A stretch of DNA of 33,395 nt from Desulfuromonadales bacterium (GTDB taxonomy: Bacteria; Desulfobacterota; Desulfuromonadia; Desulfuromonadales; UBA2197), in assembly GCA_014859605.1 (NCBI GenBank), contig JACUTW010000022.1, forward strand, positions 1-33,395. Direction: 5' to 3'. Below, in pieces: positions 1 through 12,050 of the stretch (the stretch's first letter is position 1; every line of letters begins with the position of its first letter). The notes beneath the pieces were generated by a model. It worked only from the letters and a program-made list of their open reading frames with translations, did not search any database and was not told where the DNA came from. The translations under genes were made by a program, and so were the position numbers.

Positions 1-203
1 TTGGCGGCAACGCTGGTGAAGAGACGTAAGCGCTGGTCAGCCCACTGACCATGATCCTGATTATCGTCATTTCCGTCCATGTTGTTGTTGGCAATGCCAC
101 GCACACTCAAAGTACCGGTCATGTCAGCGGTGACGGCGAATGCCGGGGTGGCGAGGGCTGCAATAGCCAAAGCCGCGAGAAGCCATTTCATCTGTTTCTT
201 CAT
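1..203 (-). CDS. Secreted/outer-membrane protein N-terminus (partial, runs off the window edge)
   Basis: Not in ORF track. Reverse complement from 203 reads MKKQMKWLLAALAIAALATPAFAVTADMTGTLSVRGIANNNMDGNDDNQDHGQWADQRLRLFTSVAA: Sec signal peptide with AFA cleavage site and a porin-like start. Good SD (CACAGGAGGCAAC) upstream of the ATG. Confidence 0.75.
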   Translation of the reverse strand, partial: MKKQMKWLLAALAIAALATPAFAVTADMTGTLSVRGIANNNMDGNDDNQDHGQWADQRLRLFTSVAA

Positions 204-500
204 GTTGTTGCCTCCTGTGATTGGTTGATCGAGTTTCCGCCGCGTCGTTAAAAACGATCGGCGGCACTTATAAACAGTGGGAAAACTTTTCTACCGCAAT
301 CATGCTGAGTAAACAAGTCACGTCTTGGTGTCGATTGTGGCATTTGTGTCAACTGCCATTTATGTTCTGTGGCAAAACCACCACAACCTTGACCGCCACA
401 CTTTACTTAAAGCATAAAAAATTTATAAATAAAACATGAAATTCAACAAAGAAACAGGTGTTTAAAAGTTAACTTAAACCGTCAATCTATCGATGATTTT

Positions 501-563
501 CTCCCTCCCTTTCAAGGGGAGGGTCCCATCCCCCTCCTAACCTCCCCCTTGAAAGGGGAGGAA
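501..563. repeat. Intergenic inverted repeat, CCCTCCC-TTCAAGGGGAGGG family (short version)
   Basis: CTCCCTCCCTTTCAAGGGGAGGG ... CCTCCCCCTTGAAAGGGGAGG; arms complementary. Same family as 2254-2354. Confidence 0.8.
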
Positions 564-591
564 CTTGTACGCTGCTCATAATAGTTTTTCG

Positions 592-1104
592 CTATTTTTG
601 CAGTATCCGTGCCTTGATCTTTTGCCCGGTGATCCCGGTCGTATCACTCAAAACTTTCTGCTCCGGGGAAAGAATAATCAACCGCGGGATGGCATAGACC
701 CCATAATTTCGCATCATCTTGTCATCGCCAAGCAGCGTCACCACCGGACTTTTCATCGGAAAATTGCGCTGATAGGACTGAATCTCTTTGACCGGATCAT
801 CAAGAAAGACCTGAATCAGGGTGATATTCTGCTCACTGATAAAGGCGTCGATCTTCTGTAATTCTTTATCCTGATCCCGACAGCCGGGACACCAGGTTGT
901 GCCGAGCTTGAGGATGACCGTCTTGCCTTTGTAATCACCAAGGGAGACCTTTTTGCCGTCAAGCGTTGCCAGCGTAAAGTCCGGGGCGGTGGCGTTGACC
1001 GGTAAAGCAAGTAGCGATGTAGTAAAACAGAGACTAAAAAACAGAAACAGCAGGGTAAAGCCGACGTTTGTGCCGATTCTTCGCATTTTCGTGCGTAATT
1101 TCAT
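592..1104 (-). CDS. Secreted/membrane-anchored thioredoxin-like (TlpA/redoxin family) protein
   Basis: 170 aa with hydrophobic N-terminus, then APDFTLATLDGKKVSLGDYKGKTVILKLGTTWCPGC, the typical TlpA/AhpC-TSA core with a WCPGC motif. Confidence 0.85.
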   Translation of the reverse strand: MKLRTKMRRIGTNVGFTLLFLFFSLCFTTSLLALPVNATAPDFTLATLDGKKVSLGDYKGKTVILKLGTTWCPGCRDQDKELQKIDAFISEQNITLIQVFLDDPVKEIQSYQRNFPMKSPVVTLLGDDKMMRNYGVYAIPRLIILSPEQKVLSDTTGITGQKIKARILQK

Positions 1105-1163
1105 CCCGGCGCAACTTTCATAATCGTTCAGAAAAAGAACTACGTTTTAAAACTTGACGCAAA

Positions 1164-1191
1164 TTTATCAATTACTAAAACATGATGTCAA
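1164..1191 (-). promoter_or_regulatory. Candidate sigma70 promoter for the thioredoxin-like gene
   Basis: Minus strand TTGACA - 16 nt - GATAAA, about 60 nt upstream of the ATG at 1104. Confidence 0.45.
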
Positions 1192-1317
1192 GCATATAAT
1201 TTTATCTAAAAAATGACCGGATTTCACGGGCGGTTCTTGGAATAAGTTAATTCGGGTAAATTTACCAGATAAGCGATGAAATGCAAGAAATCTTTCGCGT
1301 CACGCTCCGGTATTTTT

Positions 1318-1430
1318 CCCCTCACCCGGCCTGCGGCCACCCTCAGCCCCGAGGGAGAGGGGAAGCTTCCCTTCTCGATGAGGGAGAAGGGGGCCCGAAG
1401 GGGCGGATGAGGGGGGCTTTCGGTGAGGGG
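1318..1430. repeat. Intergenic palindromic repeat (CCCTCACCCGGCCTGCGGCCACCCTC type)
   Basis: CCCCTCACC (1318-1326) pairs with GGTGAGGGG (1422-1430). The interior contains further dyads (GAGGGAGAGGGGAAGCTTCCCTTCTC). Confidence 0.7.
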
Positions 1431-1438
1431 GCCCTGGG

Positions 1439-1478
1439 TTTTCCACAGTTATCAACACTATCAACAATGTTATGCACA
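1439..1478 (+). promoter_or_regulatory. Cluster of DnaA-box-like 9-mers
   Basis: TTTTCCACA (1439-1447), TTATCAACA (1449-1457), CTATCAACA (1458-1466), TTATGCACA (1470-1478), all same orientation. The last matches TTATNCACA exactly. Confidence 0.5.
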
Positions 1479-1494
1479 GCCTGAAGAATGGGTG

Positions 1495-2217
1495 CTAACC
1501 TGCTGCTATTTCGAGCTTTCTTGCCGGAAATGAGGGGGTAATTTTCAGGAATTTGCGTAAATCGGTAATTTCGACTGTCAAGAGTAAAGGCAGGTGCGAA
1601 GAGGCTTGTCGGGCCAAGCGATTGCGTACGACTTCGATGGCGAGAACCCGGAGTTCACCGAGAATATAAGCCCGATCCCGCGCTAAAAGTGGCAGCCAGG
1701 CGGGATAGGTGCCGTGCACCAAAGGCTTGCTGACCCGTTGCAGCGCCAGCAACAGATCCCAATTGAACGCGCCGCTGCGGTTGCAACCGAAATCCCCGAG
1801 AATTAACGACGGGATCCCGAGATGCTGCGCTCCGAGCAGGTCGTCGCCCAAAAGCGAATCGATCTGCTCTTTGTGCTGCTGCGCTCCGTCGATCTGGACA
1901 TTATAGAAGTGCATGCGTTTTTGTCCGAAATCGAGTTCGGCGCGCAGACAACAGCCCTGTTCGCTCAAAGAAAAAGATTGGAGATGATGCAGGGGGTAAT
2001 AAGACAGGAAGGCGTTACCACAACGGCCCGGCGCGAGGTAGAGCCGCATGCCGAGCCGCTGTGCAAGGGTCTGGAGGTCGCTGCCGGCGCTGTCAACTTC
2101 TTGCAGAGCAACGATATCGGGCGCCGAGGCCGCAATCACCGCCTCGATCGCGGCGAGGCCGTCGCGATGGTGACTGAAAGCACGGACATTGTAGGTCATA
2201 ATCCGGAGACCGGGCAT
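1495..2217 (-). CDS. Endonuclease/exonuclease/phosphatase family protein
   Basis: MPGLRIMTYNVRAFSHHRDG...DIVALQEVD...LILGDFGCNR: MTYNVR, LQEVD and GDF motifs of the EEP superfamily. SD AAGGAGG upstream. Confidence 0.85.
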   Translation of the reverse strand: MPGLRIMTYNVRAFSHHRDGLAAIEAVIAASAPDIVALQEVDSAGSDLQTLAQRLGMRLYLAPGRCGNAFLSYYPLHHLQSFSLSEQGCCLRAELDFGQKRMHFYNVQIDGAQQHKEQIDSLLGDDLLGAQHLGIPSLILGDFGCNRSGAFNWDLLLALQRVSKPLVHGTYPAWLPLLARDRAYILGELRVLAIEVVRNRLARQASSHLPLLLTVEITDLRKFLKITPSFPARKLEIAAG

Positions 2218-2253
2218 CCTGCCTCCTTCTGGCGATGAAGTCTATTATTCATT

Positions 2254-2354
2254 ACTCCCTCCCCTTCAAGGGGAGGGTCGGGGTGGGGATGGGAAGATTC
2301 GGCGCCCAAACGTCCCATCCCCCTCCTAACCTCCCCCTTGAAGGAGGAGGAACT
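2254..2354. repeat. Intergenic inverted repeat, CCCTCCCCTTCAAGGGGAGGG family (long version)
   Basis: ACTCCCTCCCCTTCAAGGGGAGGGTCGGGGTGGGGATGGGA ... TCCCATCCCCCTCCTAACCTCCCCCTTGAAGGAGGAGGAACT; long complementary arms. Confidence 0.85.
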
Positions 2355-2360
2355 AGCCAT

Positions 2361-2927
2361 CTACTTCTTCACCCGCCGCACCTCTTTGATGACAACGGTT
2401 TCGACCGGGACATCGCTGAAACGGTTCTTCATGCCGGTGGGGGCAGCGCCGATTTTATCGACCACATCCATGCCGGCAATGACTTTGCCAAAGACAGCAT
2501 AACCAAAACCGGAAGAACTCTGGTCGCGGTGGTCGAGAAAACCGTTATCGACGAGGTTGATAAAGAACTGGCTGGTGGCGCTGTCAACAACCCCGGTCCG
2601 GGCCATGGCGATGGTGCCGCGGGTATTCTTCAGTCCGTTCGCCGCTTCATTCTTGATCGGCGGCTTCCCCGGCGACTTCGGCTGCAGCTCGTCATTCAAC
2701 CCGCCGCCCTGAATCATGAAGTTCTTGATCACCCGATGAAAAATTGTCCCTTTATAGTAGCCTTCGTCGGCATACGCCAAAAAATTCTTCACGGAAATTG
2801 GCGCTTTGACGTCGTCGAGCTCGACGGTAATCGCTCCTTTGCTGGTTTCGATCACCACCACTTCTTTGGCCAAAGCCGGAACTGCGGCAACGCAGAGGAG
2901 GAGAAATAAGCATACCACTCGTTTCAT
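2361..2927 (-). CDS. Peptidyl-prolyl cis-trans isomerase (cyclophilin type), secreted
   Basis: Signal peptide, then [53 protein letters not shown]: canonical cyclophilin motifs. Confidence 0.93.
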   Translation of the reverse strand: MKRVVCLFLLLCVAAVPALAKEVVVIETSKGAITVELDDVKAPISVKNFLAYADEGYYKGTIFHRVIKNFMIQGGGLNDELQPKSPGKPPIKNEAANGLKNTRGTIAMARTGVVDSATSQFFINLVDNGFLDHRDQSSSGFGYAVFGKVIAGMDVVDKIGAAPTGMKNRFSDVPVETVVIKEVRRVKK

Positions 2928-2961
2928 CTTGTGATCCTTTCATTTCGAGTTTTTTATTATT

Positions 2962-3054
2962 AGCTCCCCCCTTTGAAAAAGGGGGGCTGGGGGGGATTTC
3001 TTTTTGCGACCAGGCAAATCCCCCTAAATCCCCCTTTTTCAAAGGGGGACTTTT
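2962..3054. repeat. Intergenic inverted repeat, AAATCCCCC..CCCCCTTTTTCAAAGGGGG family
   Basis: AGCTCCCCCCTTTGAAAAAGGGGGGCTGGGGGGGATTT (2962-2999) versus AAATCCCCCTAAATCCCCCTTTTTCAAAGGGGGACTT (about 3017-3054), near-complementary. Confidence 0.85.
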
Positions 3055-3056
3055 AT

Positions 3057-4064
3057 TCAGTGCCGCTCGTCTTTGAGTTCACGCAGCATCAGTTCGGTGA
3101 CGGCGCGACCGGGATCTTTGTCTTCGTACAGAATCTGATAGACCTGCTCGGTTATCGGCATGGGGACGTGCAGGCGATTGGCGAGCTGCCAGGTCGACAG
3201 GGTGGTGCGGACCCCTTCGGCGACAGCATGCATGCCGTCGAGGATCTCGGCAATTTTTCTCCCTTTACCGAGTTCGATGCCGACGGAGCGATTGCGGGAA
3301 AGGTCGCCGGTACAGGTGAGGACGAGGTCACCCATGCCGGCAAGTCCGGCAAAAGTTTCGGACCGGGCGCCCATGGCGAGGCCGAGGCGGGTCATCTCTG
3401 CCAAGCCGCGGGTGATCAGGGCGGCGCGAGTATTGTAGCCGAAACCGAGGCCGTCGACGACGCCGGCGGCCAGGGCAATGACATTCTTTACCGCACCGCC
3501 GAGTTCAACGCCGATGACATCGTCGGTGGTGTAGACCCGGAAGACTTCGTTGCTGAAAATCTGCTGCGCGGCGCGGGCGGCTTCGTGATGGTGGGCGGCG
3601 GCAACGACAGCGGTCGGCATGCCGCAAGCGACTTCCCGCGCAAAGGAGGGGCCGGAGAGGAAGGTGAGGCGCTCATGCAAAGCCGGGGGGAGGACTTCGA
3701 GGAGAAGATCGGACATCGGCAGGAGGGTGTCGTTTTCGATCCCTTTGGCGGCGGAGACGATGAGGGTGCCGGCGGCGATATGGGGGGCGGCCTGCAAGGC
3801 GACGCGGCGCATGACTTGTGAAGGGGGGACGAGAACAACAACATCGCGATCTTGAACCGCCGCCGCGAGATCGGCGGTGACAACAAGGTTTTTCGGCAGG
3901 GTAATGCCGGGGAGATAAAGGTCGTTACACTGCGTCGCCTGCATCCGCTGTGCGAGGTCGGCTTCATAGACCCAGAGGGTGACAGCAAAACCTTTGTGGG
4001 CGAGGAGCTTGGCCAGGGCGGTCCCCCAGCTGCCGGCGCCGACGACAGAGATCTTCTTAGTCAT
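3057..4064 (-). CDS. gpsA: NAD(P)H-dependent glycerol-3-phosphate dehydrogenase
   Basis: MTKKISVVGAGSWGTALAKLLA...SAAKGIE...LSGPSFAREV...AVKNVIALAAGVVDGLGFGYNTRAALITRGLAEM...GLAGMGDLVLTCTGDLSRNRSVG. Confidence 0.97.
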   Translation of the reverse strand: MTKKISVVGAGSWGTALAKLLAHKGFAVTLWVYEADLAQRMQATQCNDLYLPGITLPKNLVVTADLAAAVQDRDVVVLVPPSQVMRRVALQAAPHIAAGTLIVSAAKGIENDTLLPMSDLLLEVLPPALHERLTFLSGPSFAREVACGMPTAVVAAAHHHEAARAAQQIFSNEVFRVYTTDDVIGVELGGAVKNVIALAAGVVDGLGFGYNTRAALITRGLAEMTRLGLAMGARSETFAGLAGMGDLVLTCTGDLSRNRSVGIELGKGRKIAEILDGMHAVAEGVRTTLSTWQLANRLHVPMPITEQVYQILYEDKDPGRAVTELMLRELKDERH

Positions 4065-4065
4065 C

Positions 4066-4905
4066 TTATCTCCTTTGCTTCTTCTTCATGTGGAGTTCCA
4101 GCATCTCGGTCTTCTTGGCCAGAGCCTCGGCATTGGGGTATTCCCCCTGTAAGGAGTGGAGCAGACTTAAGGCTTCAACAAAGTTGTCGCGTTCTTCGAG
4201 AACAGCGGCCAGACCAAAGCGGGCTTCAATGGCATAAGGGCTGGTCGGCCAGCGCTCCATGACCTCACGAAAGGACTGAATCGCCGCTTCGCTTTCACCG
4301 AGCAGAGAGTAGACCGTTGCCACCCGATAGCCGGCTTCGGCCAACAGGGGACTCTGCGGATAATCGCGCCGCAACCCGGCAAAGGCTTCGACCGCCTGCG
4401 GGTAATCTTCCTGCCGGAAATAACTGTCGGCAATTTCGTATTGAATCTGATCGGGATTCGCCACCCCGAGACTCAGCGCCTTGCGGTATTCCTCGGCTGC
4501 GCGCGGATAGTCGCGCTGGCGGATTTTATAGATCTCGGCAATGCGCACCTGCGACTCCCGCACCAGGGCGGACTCGTCCGGATACTTTTGCTGCAGGGTC
4601 AGGTAATCGAGGAGCGCCTCAGGATAACGCTTCTGGTAAAGATTTTTGATCTCGGCGCCCTGAAACAACGCCTGGCCGGCGAGATGAAAGGACGGATTGC
4701 GCCGGTAAATCCCTTCGTAATAATCGAGGGCCTGCTGATAATCCCTTTCGCCGACCGCCACCGCCGCCAAACTGAAATCTGCTTCCAGGGTCTCTTCCAA
4801 TTGATTGGTCGAGTACAGGAGGCCGCCAAAGATCAGCACCAGAACCAGCAATAGTCCGGGGACGCCGCGCCGCCAGAAGAAGGATCTCTGCTTAGAGCGT
4901 TTCAT
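4066..4905 (-). CDS. Membrane-anchored tetratricopeptide (TPR) repeat protein
   Basis: [33 protein letters not shown]... TM helix followed by TPR-like repeats ([29 protein letters not shown]). Start chosen as 4905; the ORF is open to 4998 inside gyrA. Confidence 0.75.
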   Translation of the reverse strand: MKRSKQRSFFWRRGVPGLLLVLVLIFGGLLYSTNQLEETLEADFSLAAVAVGERDYQQALDYYEGIYRRNPSFHLAGQALFQGAEIKNLYQKRYPEALLDYLTLQQKYPDESALVRESQVRIAEIYKIRQRDYPRAAEEYRKALSLGVANPDQIQYEIADSYFRQEDYPQAVEAFAGLRRDYPQSPLLAEAGYRVATVYSLLGESEAAIQSFREVMERWPTSPYAIEARFGLAAVLEERDNFVEALSLLHSLQGEYPNAEALAKKTEMLELHMKKKQRR

Positions 4906-7471
4906 CTCCTCCTTCAGCAGCTTCTTCTGTAACTTCCGGATATCCATCATCCCCATCATGCTCTTCGTCCTTCTCTGCGAGTCGTGCCACCGCGACAATC
5001 CGCTCGCCCGGTTCGAGGACCATCAGTCGCACCCCTTGGGTGTTGCGGCCGATGACCGAGAATTGCGAGACCGAGGCACGTAGAATCTTGCCTTGATCGG
5101 TGATCAGCATTAAATCGTTGATGTCGGTCATCTGCATGAGATTGACGACATGGCCATTGCGCTCGGTCGTCTTGATCGTAATAATCCCTTTACCGGCCCG
5201 ACTCTGCACGCGGTATTCGGCGAGCTCGGTCTGTTTGCCGTAGCCGTTTTCGGTGACGGTAAAGATCGTCGAACTTTCGGCATCGGCTTTGATGATCTCC
5301 ATGCCGATGACAACATCATCCCCTTCGAGGGTCATCCCCCGCACGCCACGGGAGACACGCCCGACCGGACGGGCATCGTCTTCGGCAAAGCGGATCGACT
5401 TGCCGTTCTTCGAAGCGAGGAGGACGTGCTGCTTGCCGTCGGTGAGGGCGGCAGCAATAAGGCGGTCGCCTTCGTCAAGGTTGACGGCGATGATGCCGCC
5501 GACCCGGACATTGCTGTACTCTTTGAGCGGGCTCTTCTTGACGACCCCCTGGCGGGTGGCCATCATGATAAAGCGTTCGTCATCGAACTCCTTGACCGAA
5601 AGGATGGCGGTAATCTTTTCGCCGGCCTGGAGGTTGAGGAGATTGACGATCGCTTTGCCCCGCGTCGCCCGGCCCCCTTCGGGGATTTCATAGACCTTGA
5701 GCCAGTAAACGCGGCCGAGATCGGTAAAGAACATCATGTAATCTTTGCTCGAAGCGACGAAGAGGTGCTCGACGAAATCCTCTTCCTTGGTCTTCATCCC
5801 GCTCTTGCCTTTGCCGCCGCGGCGCTGCGCCCGGTACAGCGAGCTGGCGCTGCGCTTGATATAACCGGTGTGGCTGATCGTCACCACCATATCCTCTTCG
5901 ACGATGGTGTCTTCGAGGGTGATTTCGGCGCTGAGGTCGATAATCTGGGTACGGCGGACATCGCCGAACTTGGCTTTGATCTCGTTCAGCTCATTGACGA
6001 TAATCTTGTAAATTTCACTCTCGGAGCTGAGAATTTCTTTAAGCCGGGCTATCAACTGCTGGATTTCCCCGTATTCATTGAGAATCTTCTCGCGCTCCAT
6101 ACCAGTCAGACGCTGCAGGCGCATTTCGAGGATGGCCTGGGCCTGTTTCTCGGAGAGCTGCGGACGCTGGTTCTCCATCTCCAAAGGAACAGCGATCTCG
6201 AACTTCGCCAGCCACTCGGGATCGGCAAAGGTCCCGGCGATCAGCCCCTGGCGCGCCTCTTCCGGATTCTTTGCGGCTCGAATTAATTCGATGATGGCAT
6301 CGAGCCAGTCAAGAGCGATCTTCAAACCTTCGAGGATATGGGCGCGGGCCTCGGCCTTCTTGAGATCGAAGATAGTACGGCGGGTAACGATCTCTTTGCG
6401 GTGATCGACAAAGTGCACAATCGCATCGAGGATCGACAGCACCTTGGGGCGGCCGGCGACAATCGCCAGCATGTTGATGCCGAAGGAGGTCTGCATCTGC
6501 GTCTGTTTGTAGAGGTGATTGAGGAGCACCTGGGGGTTTTCGTCGCGCTTGAGATCGATGACGATGCGCATCCCGTCGCGGTCCGATTCGTCGCGAATGT
6601 CGGAGATCCCTTCGAGCTTCTTTTCGCGGACGAGTTCGGCAATCTTGGTAATCAGGTTGGCTTTGTTGACCTGATAAGGGATTTCAGTGACGACGATCGA
6701 CTGCCGCTCGTTCTTCTTCTGGGTCTCGACAAAAGCGCGGGCCCGCATCTGCACAATGCCGCGGCCGGTGCGGTAGCCCTGGACGATCCCTTCACGGCCA
6801 TAGATAAAGCCGCCGGTCGGGAAGTCGGGGCCGGGGATGATAGCGATCAACTCTTCGACGCTGATCAGCGGATTGGCGATGTAAGCGATAATGCCGTCGA
6901 TGACTTCATTGAGATTATGGGGAGGGATGTTGGTCGCCATGCCGACAGCAATGCCGGAGGAACCGTTAACCAGGAGATTGGGGAATTTGGCGGGGAAGAC
7001 CAACGGCTCGTAAAGAGAGCCGTCGTAGTTCGGCCCCATCTCCACGGTCTCTTTATCGAGATCGTTGAGCAATTCGTGGGCGAGCTGCTCCATGCGGATT
7101 TCGGTATAACGCATCGCCGCCGGCCGGTCGCCGTCGATCGAACCGAAGTTACCCTGGCCGTCGACCAGGGGATAGCGCAGGGAAAAGTCCTGGGCCATGC
7201 GGACGATGGTGTCGTAAGCAGCGGTATCGCCGTGCGGATGGTACTTACCGATGACGTCACCGACGACGCGCGCCGATTTTTTGTAGGCTTTGTTCCAGTC
7301 GTTCCCCATTTCATGCATGGCAAAGAGACAGCGACGATGCACCGGCTTCAGCCCGTCGCGCACATCCGGCAACGCCCGGCCGATGATGACGCTCATCGCG
7401 TAATCCATGTAGGAACGCTTCATCTCGTCTTCAATATTGACGGCGGTCTTTTTCACGATCGGTTCAAGCAT
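4892..7471 (-). CDS. gyrA: DNA gyrase subunit A
   Basis: [44 protein letters not shown]...; active-site region [11 protein letters not shown]-terminal beta-pinwheel repeats, QRRGGKG GyrA box. Confidence 0.98.
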   Translation of the reverse strand: MLEPIVKKTAVNIEDEMKRSYMDYAMSVIIGRALPDVRDGLKPVHRRCLFAMHEMGNDWNKAYKKSARVVGDVIGKYHPHGDTAAYDTIVRMAQDFSLRYPLVDGQGNFGSIDGDRPAAMRYTEIRMEQLAHELLNDLDKETVEMGPNYDGSLYEPLVFPAKFPNLLVNGSSGIAVGMATNIPPHNLNEVIDGIIAYIANPLISVEELIAIIPGPDFPTGGFIYGREGIVQGYRTGRGIVQMRARAFVETQKKNERQSIVVTEIPYQVNKANLITKIAELVREKKLEGISDIRDESDRDGMRIVIDLKRDENPQVLLNHLYKQTQMQTSFGINMLAIVAGRPKVLSILDAIVHFVDHRKEIVTRRTIFDLKKAEARAHILEGLKIALDWLDAIIELIRAAKNPEEARQGLIAGTFADPEWLAKFEIAVPLEMENQRPQLSEKQAQAILEMRLQRLTGMEREKILNEYGEIQQLIARLKEILSSESEIYKIIVNELNEIKAKFGDVRRTQIIDLSAEITLEDTIVEEDMVVTISHTGYIKRSASSLYRAQRRGGKGKSGMKTKEEDFVEHLFVASSKDYMMFFTDLGRVYWLKVYEIPEGGRATRGKAIVNLLNLQAGEKITAILSVKEFDDERFIMMATRQGVVKKSPLKEYSNVRVGGIIAVNLDEGDRLIAAALTDGKQHVLLASKNGKSIRFAEDDARPVGRVSRGVRGMTLEGDDVVIGMEIIKADAESSTIFTVTENGYGKQTELAEYRVQSRAGKGIITIKTTERNGHVVNLMQMTDINDLMLITDQGKILRASVSQFSVIGRNTQGVRLMVLEPGERIVAVARLAEKDEEHDGDDGYPEVTEEAAEGGDETL

Positions 7472-7517
7472 TCGGTATTCCTTGTGTCAGTTATGGATTT
7501 TGCTCTATTTAATCTAA

Positions 7518-7660
7518 AAACAGCAGTTAACCGCAGATAAGGGCGGATAAAATCTGATAAATCAAGACGTTAATTATGTTGTCCGGCTCACCCGCCGGGT
7601 GAAATGCTTGTCTCTAGTTTTATCTGTCCTTATCAGCAGTTATCCGCTTTTTCAGCGGCC
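7518..7660. repeat. Long imperfect inverted repeat, CAGATAA/GGATAA type
   Basis: AAAACAGCAGTTAACCGCAGATAAGGGCGGATAAAATCTGA (about 7518-7558) aligns with the reverse complement of TCTAGTTTTATCTGTCCTTATCAGCAGTTATCCGCTTTTTC (about 7613-7653), about 30/41 identical by eye. The loop carries hairpin TCACCC-gcc-GGGTGA (7588-7602). Confidence 0.65.
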
Positions 7661-7737
7661 AAATGTTTTTTTGGGTTTAACTATGTGAACTGTCAGATGC
7701 ACGGTGATCTCCTTCGAAATGCCGCGTCCTCAGCCTA

Positions 7738-8079
7738 TCAATGCCCGGCTGACTCCCCACTCTGCACCACCACATACGCCGCTTCAATCTCTTGCTGGAA
7801 ACTCTCGGGAATTCGGGCCCAATCGACGATATCGACTCGCAAAGGCAGGTTGCTTTCGCTTAACGCCGCCCGCAGTGCCGCAAGGCCGTTGCTCTCGATG
7901 TCCGGATGCCGCGGGTTGCGCACCACCAGATCAAGATCGCTGGCGGCATGCCCCTGGCCGGTGACGCGGCTGCCGTAGGCCCAAACATCGGATGAAGGGA
8001 CATGCCGGAGCAGGAGTTCCCGCAACAGAGCCAAGTGACGGGGCGATAGCTGCAGAATCCCGGCGCCACACTCAGGCAT
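7738..8079 (-). CDS. Minimal nucleotidyltransferase (MNT), MntA-like antitoxin candidate
   Basis: MPECGAGILQLSPRHLALLRELLLRHVPSSDVWAYGSRVTGQGHAASDLDLVV...LRVDIVDW: GS-x10-DxD nucleotidyltransferase signature plus a downstream Asp. Start trimmed from the ORF track because upstream residues overlap HEPN coding. Confidence 0.85.
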   Translation of the reverse strand: MPECGAGILQLSPRHLALLRELLLRHVPSSDVWAYGSRVTGQGHAASDLDLVVRNPRHPDIESNGLAALRAALSESNLPLRVDIVDWARIPESFQQEIEAAYVVVQSGESAGH

Positions 8080-8509
8080 CCTGGTCCCCGCGTCTGAAGT
8101 GCTTTGCCAACGTCTCTTCGAGAATCCCCACATCGGCAATAAAGGCCGGCAGGAGAAGAAGCGTCTCTTTGGCGAAGCCTTCACCGTAGTCATGAGCGGT
8201 GTTATTGCGGTTATCACGATATTCAAACCAGCGCTCGACAGCGTCAAGGGAAAGAAGACCATGCACCGCGGCGAGACGAAGAAGCTCTTTGACCGTGGTC
8301 GCGTCGAGTTGCCGGGCGCCGTGCCCGAAGTCGCGCAAGGCCTTTCGGATCAACTTGAAACTCGTCTCCTGCACCAACTCATAGCCTTTGACAATGGCAT
8401 TACGAAAAACCTCTTGCTCGACACTCCCGGCCTCAGCTTGCCCGTAGAGGGTCACGGAGGATTGCAAAGTCTGGATGCAGCGCTGGAGATGGTCGGTATT
8501 GAGGTTCAT
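8072..8509 (-). CDS. HEPN-domain protein, HI0074/HepT-like (nucleotidyltransferase substrate-binding family)
   Basis: 145 aa, helical, with ...WFEYRDNRNNTAHDYGEG...: R-x4-H-x-Y HEPN motif (RNNTAHDY). Overlaps the adjacent MNT gene by 8 nt. Confidence 0.85.
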   Translation of the reverse strand: MNLNTDHLQRCIQTLQSSVTLYGQAEAGSVEQEVFRNAIVKGYELVQETSFKLIRKALRDFGHGARQLDATTVKELLRLAAVHGLLSLDAVERWFEYRDNRNNTAHDYGEGFAKETLLLLPAFIADVGILEETLAKHFRRGDQDA

Positions 8510-8515
8510 CGCCGG

Positions 8516-12021
<3,506 letters not shown>

Positions 12022-12050
12022 CTGTTGTCATCGCCTTACCGGGTCTGCAC

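Noticed and set aside
1281-1484. 67-aa plus-strand ORF
   Set aside because: Encoded almost entirely by the palindromic repeat at 1318-1430; no protein evidence.
2235-2909. 224-aa plus-strand ORF
   Set aside because: Begins in the palindromic repeat and continues antisense to the cyclophilin gene; not credible.
2973-3821. 282-aa plus-strand ORF
   Set aside because: Begins in the repeat and runs antisense to gpsA; glycine/aspartate-rich shadow.
5150-7540. 378-aa and 400-aa plus-strand ORFs antisense to gyrA
   Set aside because: Antisense shadows of gyrA with no domain evidence.
7738-8262. Longer 174-aa version of the MNT protein
   Set aside because: The N-terminal 61 residues overlap HEPN coding in another frame and lack homology character. 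The start at 8079 gives the typical 113-aa MNT.
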